Source: Thermohahella caldifontis
Lineage (GTDB): Bacteria > Pseudomonadota > Gammaproteobacteria > Pseudomonadales > Oleiphilaceae
Reading direction: 5' to 3'
Assembly: GCF_041153465.1 (NCBI RefSeq)
Contig: NZ_CP154858.1
Location: 1,674,001 to 1,738,000, forward strand
Length of the DNA stretch: 64,000 nt
Below are positions 45,669-54,844 of the stretch, piece after piece. The position numbers were made by a program, and so were the translations under genes. Position 1 is the first letter of the stretch. Each line of letters opens with the position of its first letter. The notes under the pieces are model-generated. The model was not told the DNA's origin. It saw nothing but the letters and a program-made list of their open reading frames with translations, and ran no database searches.

Positions 45669-48071
45669 TCATGATCCGTTGTCCTGCCCCGCCGGGGGCA
45701 GGACCGCTTCGCGCTGTTCACTGCTGAGCGGCAGGCTCGCGTGATCGCCGGAGGCCGGTTGCCGGTCCTCCGGATCCTCGACTGCCTCCGCAACCTCGAC
45801 CCGGTTCCGCCCGCCGCGTTTGGCCCGATACAACGCAATATCGGCGGCCCGGATGATCTGGCCCCCACGACACCCCATGGCCGGATACCAGGCCACACCA
45901 ACGGACAGGGTCAGATTCAGGCGCGTGCCGGCCTCGTCGATGACAAATGCGGTATTCTCCACCCGCTGCCTCAGCGCCTCGGCCCGCTCAACGGCCTGGT
46001 CCGGCTGAATATCCGGCAGCACCAGCACAAATTCCTCGCCACCATAGCGGCAGACCAGATCAGACTCCCGCACGGAGGTCTGCATCAGCGTTGCAAGCTT
46101 GATGAGCACCTGGTCTCCCGCCGGATGGCCCCAGGTATCATTGATATGCTTGAAGAAGTCCACATCAACCAGCAGGATGGCCAGCGGTACCCCCGCCCTT
46201 TCACAGCGCCGGATCTCCGCCTCCAGCCGGTCGTCCAGAAAGCGCCGGTTGTACAACCCGGTCAGGCCATCCCGGATACTCTGATCCCTGAGCCGCTGGC
46301 GCAGATGCAGGTTGTGCAGGGCCATGCCCAGCGGCCTGACAATGCGCTCCAGGCGCCCCCTGAGCCGCTTGCGTGCGAGGCTGTCCGGCACGGCATTCTC
46401 ATCGAAGACCAGCTCAACCACGGCACGGATCACCCCGTCGTAGCTGACCGGCAAGCACAGGGAGACCCCCGCTTCGTCCTGCTTCGGGCACCCGCACACC
46501 TGCTGACCGGCCGTACCGCACTGTTCATGAATGCCGCCCAGACGCGCTGCCGGACACTCCTTCAGGCGCAGCACCTGGCGCCCGGGCTCGACGTGCCCCC
46601 AGCGGGCAGCCATCCGCAAATAGTCTTCTTGCCCCGCATGCCGGATCCAGATCACCCCGGAGGATCCGGGACTCCAGTCCGCGATCGACCGTGCCAGCGC
46701 TTCACACGCCTGCATCTCATCCTCTGCCTGCTGCACGGTGGTCAGGATCCGGCTGATCAGCGCCTCGTCACGGGTGCGCTGGCGCAACTCTTCCACGCGG
46801 GCCCGAAGCTCGCGCGTCTGCATTTCCACTTCCGTTTCAAGGGCCGTGAGCGCGTTGTGCAGGCGATCCACCATGCGATTGAAGGCGGCGGCAAAACGCC
46901 CCACCTCGTCGTGGCGCGAAACCTCGAGGCGCTCACTCAGCCGGCCGTTGGCAATCAGGGTGGCAACCTCGGCCATGTGCTCCAGCGGCCGGCTGAATCG
47001 GCGCGCCAGAATCCCGGCAACCAGCACAAGAATCACCATGACGGCTGTAGCCATCACCACAATGCGTTGAATCAGCGCATCCGCATGGGCAAACAGATCG
47101 GCCCGGTAGACCGACGTGGCAATGTACCAGTCCGCTTCCGGCAGATAGCGCACCCAGGCGATTTTCCAGTAGCTGTAATTGTCCGGATCACCGGGCCGGT
47201 TCCACTGATATTCGAGCACGCCGCCATCCCGCGCCGCGGCCATGATCTCTGCCGCCAGCGGCTTGCCGGTCGCAGGGTCTTTCAGGGTGCTGACATCCAT
47301 GCCTTCGAGAGCGGGGTCCGGATGGACCACCATGCGCCCTTGCCCGTCAAAAACGTAGATATAACCGGCCCCGCCAATGGGTGTGGCCTTCAGCAAGGCC
47401 CGGATATCTTCCAGTTGCCGCTGGCGGCGTGTCGCAACGGCCTTTTCAAGATCGGAGAGATAGACACCGCTGCCCATCACCCAGCCCCAGGCCGGGACAT
47501 CCAGCACATAGCTCAGCTTGGGTTCCTCGGGCAATCCCGGTCGCCGGGGCCAGCGATACTGAGTGAAACCTTCGCCCTCCTGTCTGGCCAGATCCACCAG
47601 GCGGGGCAGAATCCGCTCGGCATGCGCCAGCAGGTCCACCATACTGCCGCTGCCGGCCGAAGGCTGCAGGTAAGGATGATAGACAGGCCGGTAAGCGTAA
47701 TCGGTCACCCAGATATAGTCATCCGGGCCGCCAAGGGAAGCCAGCAATCGCACCACTTCCCGGGACAGCACCTCACGCGGACGGCCGGAACCTGCCAATG
47801 AAGAAACCAGACGGGCGGCGCTGCGGACCCGCTCGCGCAGGAGCTGCTTGCGGGCCTCAAGCATCTGTTCGCGCCAGCTTTCCAGCTCGCGCTGGTAGCC
47901 ACGGACCACCTCAACGGTATTGTTCAGCAGCACCTGGTTGGCACGACGCTCCTGCTCCAGAAGCTGCTCGCGCACCCACGGCAGGGTGTAGGCATAAAAG
48001 GCCAGCGCGATCGCGGCCGTCAGTGCCAGGAACACTGAATAGATTTTGAAAAAGACGCCCCCGGCACGCAT
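45669..48071 (-). CDS. Membrane-bound Cache-HAMP-GAF-like diguanylate cyclase
   Basis: This protein has 800 residues. A membrane segment (about 10-30) is followed by a periplasmic Cache-type sensor (to about 335; DYIWVTDYAYRPVYHPYL and GGAGYIYVFDGQGRMVVHP are typical). A second membrane span (VMATAVMVILVLVAGILA) leads to HAMP (RRFSRPLEHMAEVATLIA) and a coiled linker. A GAF-like region with several cysteines (CPAARLGGIHEQCG, VCGCPKQDEAG) precedes GGDEF. The active site is CRYGGEEFVLVLP, with I-site RESD five residues before it. It should make c-di-GMP in response to an external ligand. The Cys cluster could bind metal or sense redox state. Confidence 0.9.
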   Translation of the reverse strand: MRAGGVFFKIYSVFLALTAAIALAFYAYTLPWVREQLLEQERRANQVLLNNTVEVVRGYQRELESWREQMLEARKQLLRERVRSAARLVSSLAGSGRPREVLSREVVRLLASLGGPDDYIWVTDYAYRPVYHPYLQPSAGSGSMVDLLAHAERILPRLVDLARQEGEGFTQYRWPRRPGLPEEPKLSYVLDVPAWGWVMGSGVYLSDLEKAVATRRQRQLEDIRALLKATPIGGAGYIYVFDGQGRMVVHPDPALEGMDVSTLKDPATGKPLAAEIMAAARDGGVLEYQWNRPGDPDNYSYWKIAWVRYLPEADWYIATSVYRADLFAHADALIQRIVVMATAVMVILVLVAGILARRFSRPLEHMAEVATLIANGRLSERLEVSRHDEVGRFAAAFNRMVDRLHNALTALETEVEMQTRELRARVEELRQRTRDEALISRILTTVQQAEDEMQACEALARSIADWSPGSSGVIWIRHAGQEDYLRMAARWGHVEPGRQVLRLKECPAARLGGIHEQCGTAGQQVCGCPKQDEAGVSLCLPVSYDGVIRAVVELVFDENAVPDSLARKRLRGRLERIVRPLGMALHNLHLRQRLRDQSIRDGLTGLYNRRFLDDRLEAEIRRCERAGVPLAILLVDVDFFKHINDTWGHPAGDQVLIKLATLMQTSVRESDLVCRYGGEEFVLVLPDIQPDQAVERAEALRQRVENTAFVIDEAGTRLNLTLSVGVAWYPAMGCRGGQIIRAADIALYRAKRGGRNRVEVAEAVEDPEDRQPASGDHASLPLSSEQREAVLPPAGQDNGS

Positions 48072-48118
48072 GACCGATCCCTGCTTGCTCCCTGCCCGGA
48101 ATCAGTATAGCGTATTTT

Positions 48119-48748
48119 TCAGGCAGAGAACCCCTTGAGAGCCAGCCTGAGTGCAGCGCGCAGACGCGCCTCCAGTGCCTGCTCGCTGTCGTGGCGCCCG
48201 AGCTGCCGGTCAATGGCCAGGCTGGCCAGTCCGTGTACCAGTGCCCAGGCCGTCTGGGCGGCGATCATGGGGTCGCCAGCGTCAAAGGCTCCCGCCTCGA
48301 TGGCCGGCCGCACGATGCGCACGATCACGCCGAAGGCCTCGTGCCCGGCCTGCTGCAAATCCTCGAATTGCGCCATCTCGGCCAGCACAGGCCCGAACAT
48401 CAGCTTGTAGAGTGCCGGTTGCGCACGGGCAAAGCGGATATAGGCCAGCCCGCCCTCAACCATCCGGTCTTCGTGACTCTCTGCCTGCTCCACCGCATTT
48501 TCGGTGGTCGTCTTCAGGCGCCGGAATCCTTCCGCAGCCAGGGCAGCCAGCAGGGCGGACTTGTCACGGAAATGCCGGTAGGGTGCCGTCTGCGAGACAC
48601 CGATATCACGTGCCAGCGCTCTGAGACTGATCTTGTCGGGCCCGAGTGTTTCCAGGTGAGCCAGCCCGGTTTCCAGCAGTGCCTGACGCAGATTGCCGTG
48701 GTGGTAGGGCGCAGTTCGGGCAGCCGGTTCTGCGGGTGGAACAGACAT
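48119..48748 (-). CDS. TetR/AcrR-family transcriptional regulator
   Basis: This 209-residue protein has the TetR N-terminal helix-turn-helix (about 20-65; ISLRALARDIGVSQTAPYRHFRDKSALLAALAAEGF). The C-terminal domain resembles TetR_C33/WHG-type members (FARAQPALYKLMFGP). It is divergent from aapJ across 225 bases but probably co-located with, rather than a known regulator of, the aap operon. ATG 48746-48748. Confidence 0.9.
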   Translation of the reverse strand: MSVPPAEPAARTAPYHHGNLRQALLETGLAHLETLGPDKISLRALARDIGVSQTAPYRHFRDKSALLAALAAEGFRRLKTTTENAVEQAESHEDRMVEGGLAYIRFARAQPALYKLMFGPVLAEMAQFEDLQQAGHEAFGVIVRIVRPAIEAGAFDAGDPMIAAQTAWALVHGLASLAIDRQLGRHDSEQALEARLRAALRLALKGFSA

Positions 48749-48973
48749 CAGTTTTCTCCGGACAGATTTCAGAAAGCGCCTATGGTACCCCATGACCACG
48801 CCGGAGGACACATCGCTCCGCAAGTCCGCCCTGGCCCGGGACCGTCCGGATCACACAGCAAAACCGGTAGGTAATTTCCGAAATTGCCTCAATTTCAGCG
48901 CCACAATTGCCACAAGTTGGGGTACGCTGTCTCCGGTGAGATACACCATAACAACAAACAATGAGGAACACAC

Positions 48974-49996
48974 ATGAAAAAAATCAAAGCTCTCGTTACG
49001 GCGGTTGCCGCTGTCGGTTTCATGGCTTCCACGGCTGCACATGCCGGTGCAACCCTGGACGCGGTGAAGAAGAAGGGCTTCGTGCAGTGCGGTGTCAGCA
49101 CCGGTCTGCCGGGCTTCTCCAACCCGGATGAGAAAGGCAACTGGGTGGGCATCGACGTGGACGTGTGCAAGGCCGTTGCCGCAGCCGTTCTGGGCGACGC
49201 CAGCAAGGTCAAGTATGTTCCCCTGAACGCCAAGGAGCGCTTTACTGCCCTCCAGTCCGGTGAAGTGGATGTGCTGTCCCGGAACACCACCTGGACCCTC
49301 ACCCGTGATGCTTCCCTGGGCCTGAACTTTGCCGGCGTGACCTACTATGACGGTCAGGGCTTCCTGGTCAGCAAGGACCTGGGGGTTTCCAGCGCGAAGG
49401 AGCTGGATGGTGCGTCCGTCTGTATCCAGGCCGGTACCACCACGGAACTCAACCTGGCTGACTACTTCCGTGAAAACGGCATGAAGTACAACGCCGTGGT
49501 TTTCGATACGTCGGACCAGACTGTCAAGGGCTTCGAGTCCGGCCGCTGTGACGTGCTGACTTCCGACCAGTCTCAGCTCTACGCACTGCGTCTGAAGCTG
49601 GCCAACCCGTCCAAGGCCGTGATCCTGCCGGAAGTCATTTCCAAGGAGCCGCTGGGCCCGGTGGTCCGTCAGGGTGATGACGAGTGGTTCAACATCGTCA
49701 AGTGGTCCCTGTTTGCAACGATCAATGCTGAAGAAATGGGTGTCACCTCCAAGAACGTGGACGAAATGAAAAAGTCCAGCAACCCGAACATTCAGCGCCT
49801 GCTGGGCACCGCCGGTGAGATGGGCAAGATGCTGGGTCTGTCCTCCGACTGGGCCTACAACATCGTCAAGCAAGTGGGTAACTATGGCGAAATGTTCGAC
49901 CGCAATGTGGGCAAGAACTCCGCACTCAAGATCGAGCGCGGCCTGAATGCCCTGTGGAACAAGGGTGGCATTCAGTACGCACCGCCCATTCGCTAA
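48974..49996 (+). CDS. aapJ: General L-amino acid ABC transporter binding protein AapJ
   Basis: This 340-residue periplasmic protein has a signal peptide (MKKIKALVTAVAAVGFMAST, cleavage after AHA). It is followed by the AapJ/BztA pattern: GATLDAVKKKGFVQCGVSTGLPGFSN, VGIDVDVCKAVAAAVLGD, DVLSRNTTWTLTRDASLGLNF. It binds a broad range of L-amino acids. ATG 48974 is preceded by GAGGA. Codon use is strongly biased, as in highly expressed genes. A terminator-like hairpin follows. Confidence 0.96.
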   Translation: MKKIKALVTAVAAVGFMASTAAHAGATLDAVKKKGFVQCGVSTGLPGFSNPDEKGNWVGIDVDVCKAVAAAVLGDASKVKYVPLNAKERFTALQSGEVDVLSRNTTWTLTRDASLGLNFAGVTYYDGQGFLVSKDLGVSSAKELDGASVCIQAGTTTELNLADYFRENGMKYNAVVFDTSDQTVKGFESGRCDVLTSDQSQLYALRLKLANPSKAVILPEVISKEPLGPVVRQGDDEWFNIVKWSLFATINAEEMGVTSKNVDEMKKSSNPNIQRLLGTAGEMGKMLGLSSDWAYNIVKQVGNYGEMFDRNVGKNSALKIERGLNALWNKGGIQYAPPIR

Positions 49997-50008
49997 GCCA
50001 TACCGTCA

Positions 50009-50031
50009 GGCGGGCCCCGGGCCCGCCTTTT
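50009..50031 (+). terminator. Hairpin between aapJ and aapQ, likely attenuating terminator
   Basis: GGCGGGC (50009-50015) pairs with GCCCGCC (50021-50027), followed by TTTTCCTTT. It lies 12 bases after the aapJ stop and would keep the binding protein more abundant than the permeases. Confidence 0.75.
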
Positions 50032-50075
50032 CCTTTACGTAACGCCTGTTTCAAGCCTGTATAGGAGAGTTGCGC

Positions 50076-51269
50076 GTGCAATCCGATCCTCAACAGCAGG
50101 TCAAACCCGTCAAAACCGGCAAATGGTGGAATGACCCGAAAATCCGGGGCATATTCTATCAGGCGCTCGCCGCCCTGGCCGTGGCCGGGTTTATCTGGTA
50201 TCTCGCAAACAATGCGCTGACCAACATGGAGAAGCGCGGCATCACGACCGGCTTTGATTTCCTTAGTCAGCCGGCAGGTTTTGGCATCCTGCAAACACTG
50301 ATTGACTACACGGAAGCCGATACCTACGGCAAAACCTTTGTTGTGGGGCTGCTCAATACGGTACTGGTTTCCGTCATTGGGATCATTCTGGCGACCATTC
50401 TCGGCTTCATCATGGGCATTGCCCGCCTGTCTCATAACTGGCTGATCCAGAAAATCGCCACCGCATACGTGGAAATATTCCGTAACGTACCACTACTGTT
50501 GCAGATTTTCTTCTGGTACTTTGCGGTGCTCCAAGCCCTGCCCGGTGCACGCAACAGCATTTCCATCGGAGAAGCCGCCTTTCTCAGCGTAAGGGGTCTT
50601 TATATTCCGCGACCCATCACGGAAGACGGCTTCGGCTGGGTGACGGCCGCCTTTGTGCTGGCCATCATCCTGGTCATTACCTACGTGCGCTGGGATCACA
50701 AGCATCAGGCGGAAACCGGGCAGATCCTGCCGGTCTTCTGGCCCTCCGTGGCGGTGCTGATTGGTCTGCCGCTCATCACCTACTGGATCATGGGCAGTCC
50801 GCTGCACTGGGAATATCCCGAGCTGAAGCGCTTCAACTTTGCCGGCGGAATCCGGGTGATTCCGGAGTTCATGGCGCTGTTGATGGCACTGGTCATCTAT
50901 ACGGGGACCTATATCGCGGAAACCGTACGTTCCGGTATTGAAGCCGTGTCCCATGGCCAGACCGAGGCGGCACTGGCACTGGGCTTCACCAACAGTCAGC
51001 GTCTGCGGCTGATTGTGGTGCCCCAGGCACTGCGGGTGATCATCCCGCCCCTGACCAACCAGTACCTGAACCTGACCAAGAACTCGTCGCTGGCCACGGC
51101 CATCGGCTATCCGGATCTGGTTTCCGTCTTCGCGGGCACCACTCTCAATCAGACGGGTCAGGCCGTGGAAATCATCCTGATGACCATGTCCGTGTATCTG
51201 ACGCTGAGTCTGACAACTTCGGCCTTCATGAACTGGTACAACAAGCGCATTGCGCTGGTGGAGCGTTAA
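50076..51269 (+). CDS. aapQ: General L-amino acid ABC permease AapQ
   Basis: This 397-residue permease of the HisMQ type has about eight spans and the large insert typical of AapQ/BztB. The EAA loop is EAVSHGQTEAALALGFTNSQRLRLIVVPQALRVIIPP. TYGKTFVVGLLNTVLVS marks the start of the core domain. GTG 50076 lies eight bases after AGGAG; the TTG two codons earlier is too near that site. The stop is three bases before aapM. Confidence 0.95.
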   Translation: MQSDPQQQVKPVKTGKWWNDPKIRGIFYQALAALAVAGFIWYLANNALTNMEKRGITTGFDFLSQPAGFGILQTLIDYTEADTYGKTFVVGLLNTVLVSVIGIILATILGFIMGIARLSHNWLIQKIATAYVEIFRNVPLLLQIFFWYFAVLQALPGARNSISIGEAAFLSVRGLYIPRPITEDGFGWVTAAFVLAIILVITYVRWDHKHQAETGQILPVFWPSVAVLIGLPLITYWIMGSPLHWEYPELKRFNFAGGIRVIPEFMALLMALVIYTGTYIAETVRSGIEAVSHGQTEAALALGFTNSQRLRLIVVPQALRVIIPPLTNQYLNLTKNSSLATAIGYPDLVSVFAGTTLNQTGQAVEIILMTMSVYLTLSLTTSAFMNWYNKRIALVER

Positions 51270-51272
51270 ACC

Positions 51273-52367
51273 ATGTCGACCTTTACTCCGAAACCGGATT
51301 TGCCACCACCCCGCAACATGGTGGGCGTGGTCGGCTGGATGCGTGCCAATCTGTTCAACTCCATCCCCAACGTGATCATGACCTTCGTGGGGCTGTATGT
51401 GATCTGGCTGGCCGTGTACTGGATCGTGGACTGGGGCATTCTGAACGCCGACTTTGTCGGCGACAAGGCGTCCGACTGTTCCCGCGAAGGGGCCTGCTGG
51501 GTGTTCGTGCGTGCCTGGATGGATCGTTTCATCTACGGGTTCTATCCCGATGCCGAGATGTGGCGGGTCAATATCGTCTTTGCACTGGCGGCGGTATTGG
51601 TTGCCGCACTCATTATCGAGGCTGTGCCCCACAAAGGGAAAATCGCCCTCTTTGCACTGACAGGCTTCCCCGTGATTGCCTTCTTCCTGCTGCACGGCGG
51701 TTATTTCGGCCTTGAGGTCGTGGAGACGGAAAAGTGGGGCGGCCTGATGCTGACCCTGGTGCTGGCCGTGGTGGGCATTGTGGCCTCCTTCCCCATCGGC
51801 ATCATGTTCGCGCTGGGACGACGCTCGGACATGCCCATCATCCGCAGCATTTCCATCGTCTACATCGAGTTCTGGCGGGGCGTTCCGCTGATCACGGTGC
51901 TTTTCATGGCTTCGGTGATGCTGCCGCTGTTCATGACCGAAGGCACGGATCTGAACAAACTCATCCGCGCCATGATCGGTATCACCCTGTTCCAGGGCGC
52001 CTACATGGCCGAGGTGGTGCGCGGCGGACTGCAGGCCATTCCCAAGGGACAGTATGAGGCGGCGGATGCGCTGGGCCTGAGCTACTGGCAGAAGACCGGT
52101 CTGGTGATCCTGCCCCAGGCACTGAAACTGATGATTCCGGGGATCGTGAACACGTTCATTGCCCTGTTCAAGGATACCAGCCTGGTGCTGATCATCGGCC
52201 TGTTCGACCTGCTGTCCATGGTTCAGTCCGCCCTGACCAACCCGGACTGGCCCGGCTTTGCCACCGAGGGCTATCTGTTTGCCGGCTTCGTGTTCTGGAT
52301 CTTCTGTTTCGGCATGTCCCGTTACAGCCAGCGCCTGGAAGCCAAACTGAATACCAGCCACCGCTGA
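51273..52367 (+). CDS. aapM: General L-amino acid ABC permease AapM
   Basis: This 364-residue second permease pairs with AapQ. It has about seven spans and EAA loop LQAIPKGQYEAADALGLSYWQKTGLVILPQALK. IEFWRGVPLITVLFMASVMLP is a typical AapM/BztC segment. A periplasmic loop with a cysteine pair (DCSREGACW) may form a disulfide. ATG 51273, three bases after aapQ. Confidence 0.95.
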   Translation: MSTFTPKPDLPPPRNMVGVVGWMRANLFNSIPNVIMTFVGLYVIWLAVYWIVDWGILNADFVGDKASDCSREGACWVFVRAWMDRFIYGFYPDAEMWRVNIVFALAAVLVAALIIEAVPHKGKIALFALTGFPVIAFFLLHGGYFGLEVVETEKWGGLMLTLVLAVVGIVASFPIGIMFALGRRSDMPIIRSISIVYIEFWRGVPLITVLFMASVMLPLFMTEGTDLNKLIRAMIGITLFQGAYMAEVVRGGLQAIPKGQYEAADALGLSYWQKTGLVILPQALKLMIPGIVNTFIALFKDTSLVLIIGLFDLLSMVQSALTNPDWPGFATEGYLFAGFVFWIFCFGMSRYSQRLEAKLNTSHR

Positions 52368-52387
52368 ACGCATTCCGGAGAACACAC

Positions 52388-53164
52388 ATGAGCGAACACA
52401 ACGCAACACCCACCACCGACGCCTCGCGCAAGGTGATGATCGAGATGCGCAACGTCAACAAGTGGTACGGTCAGTTCCACGTCCTGAAGGACATCAACCT
52501 GACCGTCTACAAGGGCGAGCGCATCGTCATCTGCGGGCCTTCCGGGTCCGGCAAGTCCACCACCATCCGCTGCATCAACCGGCTTGAAGAACATCAGGCC
52601 GGCCAGATCATCGTGGATGGCACGGAGCTGACCAGCGATGTCAAGAACATCGAGCAGATCCGCCGTGAAGTGGGCATGGTGTTCCAGCACTTCAATCTCT
52701 TCCCGCACCTGACGGTACTGCAGAACTGTACCCTGGCCCCGATCTGGGTGCGCAAGATGCCTCAGAAGGAGGCGGAGGAGATTGCCATGAAGTACCTGGA
52801 GCGGGTCAAGATTCCTCAGCAGGCACACAAGTATCCGGGCCAGCTTTCAGGGGGCCAGCAGCAGCGCGTGGCCATCGCCCGCAGTCTGTGCATGAACCCG
52901 CAGGTGATGCTCTTTGACGAGCCCACCTCGGCCCTCGACCCGGAAATGATCAAGGAAGTGTTGGATGTCATGATCGAGCTGGCCGAGGAAGGCATGACAA
53001 TGATCTGTGTCACCCACGAGATGGGCTTTGCCAAGACCGTGGCTGACCGGGTGATCTTCATGGATCAGGGACAGATCGTTGAAGAGAATGAACCGCACGA
53101 GTTCTTCAACAATCCGCAGAACGAACGTACCAAGCTGTTCCTCAGTCAGATCCTGGATCACTGA
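52388..53164 (+). CDS. aapP: General L-amino acid ABC transporter ATPase AapP
   Basis: This 258-residue ABC ATPase has Walker A GPSGSGKSTTIRCINRLEEH, the Q loop GMVFQHFNLFPHLTVL, signature LSGGQQQRVAIARSLC, Walker B MLFDEPTSALDPEM and switch ICVTHEMGFAKTVADRV. This is a GlnQ-like amino-acid transporter type. ATG 52388 follows GGAG. Its final 23 bases overlap a convergent solute-binding protein gene. Confidence 0.97.
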   Translation: MSEHNATPTTDASRKVMIEMRNVNKWYGQFHVLKDINLTVYKGERIVICGPSGSGKSTTIRCINRLEEHQAGQIIVDGTELTSDVKNIEQIRREVGMVFQHFNLFPHLTVLQNCTLAPIWVRKMPQKEAEEIAMKYLERVKIPQQAHKYPGQLSGGQQQRVAIARSLCMNPQVMLFDEPTSALDPEMIKEVLDVMIELAEEGMTMICVTHEMGFAKTVADRVIFMDQGQIVEENEPHEFFNNPQNERTKLFLSQILDH

Positions 53165-53966
53165 GTTCCGGCTGTCCTTCCAGTGGCGCCTGCAACTTCT
53201 GCAGTGCGCCACTGTTCCGCAGAGACGCGAAAGCGCTTCTCACTCTGTCTATCCACCCGGGGCGGCTGCCTCTGGAAAACGCCATATAGAGGCCACTGTC
53301 CAGCGCCTCAAGATCCAACACCTTGCGCAGCTTCGAGCACTCCACACGGCCACTCAGGCAGGCCAGGTTGCCCATTGCGATCAGGTCAATCCTTCCGGCA
53401 AAGAGCATGCGGTAGTTCAGCTCCTGATCCGAAACCGGAAAAAGCCCCGATTGCTTGCCCTCGGGAAACCCCTGTCCAAGCAGATACTGATGACGGACAT
53501 CCTGATTGACAACGCCTGTCAGGTAACGTTTCGCATCCTCCAGTGAGCCGACGACAATATCCTGTCGCGACCTCAGCGCATAGAGGCCGTAGCGTATCGG
53601 CACAATGGGCCCGACCCAGGTAAACAGCGGTTCACGCTCCCGAGTGCGCGCAATGGAAAAAATAAGAACATCCGGCTGCGTGGTTGCAGTCTTGTAGGCC
53701 CGCGCCCACGGCATGGCCTGTATACGCCATGCAAGCCCGGCCTCCCTGAGCACCGCTTCAACAATATCCACCGCCGGGCCGAAGACCTTGCCACCTTCCG
53801 CATACTGAAGCGGCGGAGAGTGTTCCGTCACCACCTGCAAGACTCCGGCTCTTTCCTCTTCAGCAGCATGCACCATGCCGAGTATTCCCAGCCAGCCCGC
53901 CAGCATCCAGTAAATCAGACTGCGCACCTTTCTGCCCCTCCTGACAGGTGTGTGATCATTCAGCAT
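53142..53966 (-). CDS. Orphan family 3 solute-binding protein
   Basis: This 274-residue protein has a signal peptide (IYWMLAGWLGILGMVHAAEE). The SBP_bac_3-like mature part starts LQVVTEHSPPLQYAEGG and carries MPWARAYKTATTQPDVLIFS and AGRIDLIAMG. It has the same overall design as the orphan protein at 17024, with PWxRxY near the ligand site, but low sequence identity. ATG 53964-53966 was chosen because it gives a normal signal peptide. It is convergent with aapP and has no transporter of its own. Ligand unknown. Confidence 0.78.
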   Translation of the reverse strand: MLNDHTPVRRGRKVRSLIYWMLAGWLGILGMVHAAEEERAGVLQVVTEHSPPLQYAEGGKVFGPAVDIVEAVLREAGLAWRIQAMPWARAYKTATTQPDVLIFSIARTREREPLFTWVGPIVPIRYGLYALRSRQDIVVGSLEDAKRYLTGVVNQDVRHQYLLGQGFPEGKQSGLFPVSDQELNYRMLFAGRIDLIAMGNLACLSGRVECSKLRKVLDLEALDSGLYMAFSRGSRPGWIDRVRSAFASLRNSGALQKLQAPLEGQPELSDPGSD

Positions 53967-54037
53967 AGCAGACCTGCAGAGTTGTGGAGAATCCGCCACA
54001 ACGGGCGTATGCTGAAAAGAAAAAGGGAGGTTCGGCC

Positions 54038-54841
54038 ATGTCACTCACCACTCGCCCCATCTTTCAGGTGGATGCCTTCGGGCGCGGGCCCTTTACCGGC
54101 AATCCGGCGGCCGTCATTCCGCTGGATGACTGGTTGCCAGACAACCTGCTGCTCGCCATTGCCGGCGAGAACAATCTCTCCGAGACCGCCTTCTACGTTC
54201 CGCGACAGACCGGCTATGACCTGCGCTGGTTCACGCCCACACAGGAAGTGGACCTGTGCGGCCATGCCACCCTGGCAACTGCATGGGTGATCTACAACCT
54301 GTATGATGCGAAGGATCGCGAGCTGGTGTTTCATACCCGCAGCGGGCAGCTCAATGTGCGCCGTGAAGGGACCGACCGGCTGTCACTGCTCTTTCCTGCC
54401 CGCCGCGCCCAGCCGGTTGAGCTGACGCCGGACATCCAGCGCATGGTGGATCAGCCCGTCAGTGCCGCGCTGCGCAGCCGGGATCTGATGCTGGTACTGG
54501 ACTCGGAAGCCGCCGTCCTCCATGCGCGGCCCAACCTTGACTGGATACGCCGGGACAACTCGCTGGGCGTGATCATTACTGCCCCCGGCGAGTACTGCGA
54601 CTTCGTTTCACGCTTTTTCGCACCCAATGCGGGAATTGACGAGGATCCGGTAACCGGTTCCGCCCACTGTACACTGACGCCATTCTGGTCGGAGCGCTTG
54701 GGCAAGGTGGAACTGCACGCGCGTCAGCTCTCGCGGCGCGGGGGCTGGCTGGAGTGTCATGCACTGGGTGATCATGTGCGGATTGTGGGCGAGGCGCAGT
54801 TGTACATGGACGGGCACATCCATGTGCCTTTCGAGTGCTAG
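54038..54841 (+). CDS. PhzF-family isomerase-like protein
   Basis: This protein of 267 residues has the PhzF/DapF-like fold. The conserved start is FQVDAFGRGPFTGNPAAV; NNLSETAFYV carries the likely catalytic glutamate. FTPTQEVDLCGHATLATA and NAGIDEDPVTGSAHCTLTPFW are the other two family blocks. The phenazine role of PhzF itself does not apply without phenazine genes; most relatives have no known substrate. ATG 54038 follows GGGAGG. Confidence 0.93.
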   Translation: MSLTTRPIFQVDAFGRGPFTGNPAAVIPLDDWLPDNLLLAIAGENNLSETAFYVPRQTGYDLRWFTPTQEVDLCGHATLATAWVIYNLYDAKDRELVFHTRSGQLNVRREGTDRLSLLFPARRAQPVELTPDIQRMVDQPVSAALRSRDLMLVLDSEAAVLHARPNLDWIRRDNSLGVIITAPGEYCDFVSRFFAPNAGIDEDPVTGSAHCTLTPFWSERLGKVELHARQLSRRGGWLECHALGDHVRIVGEAQLYMDGHIHVPFEC

Positions 54842-54844
54842 CGC

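Noticed and set aside
45741..47801. Rightward open frame of 686 codons opposite the Cache diguanylate cyclase
   Set aside because: The minus-strand protein has Cache, HAMP and GGDEF motifs; the antisense frame has none.
50493..52409. Leftward open frame of 638 codons opposite aapQ and aapM
   Set aside because: The plus strand encodes evident AapQ and AapM. The reverse frame is rich in H, Q, G and D with no domain.
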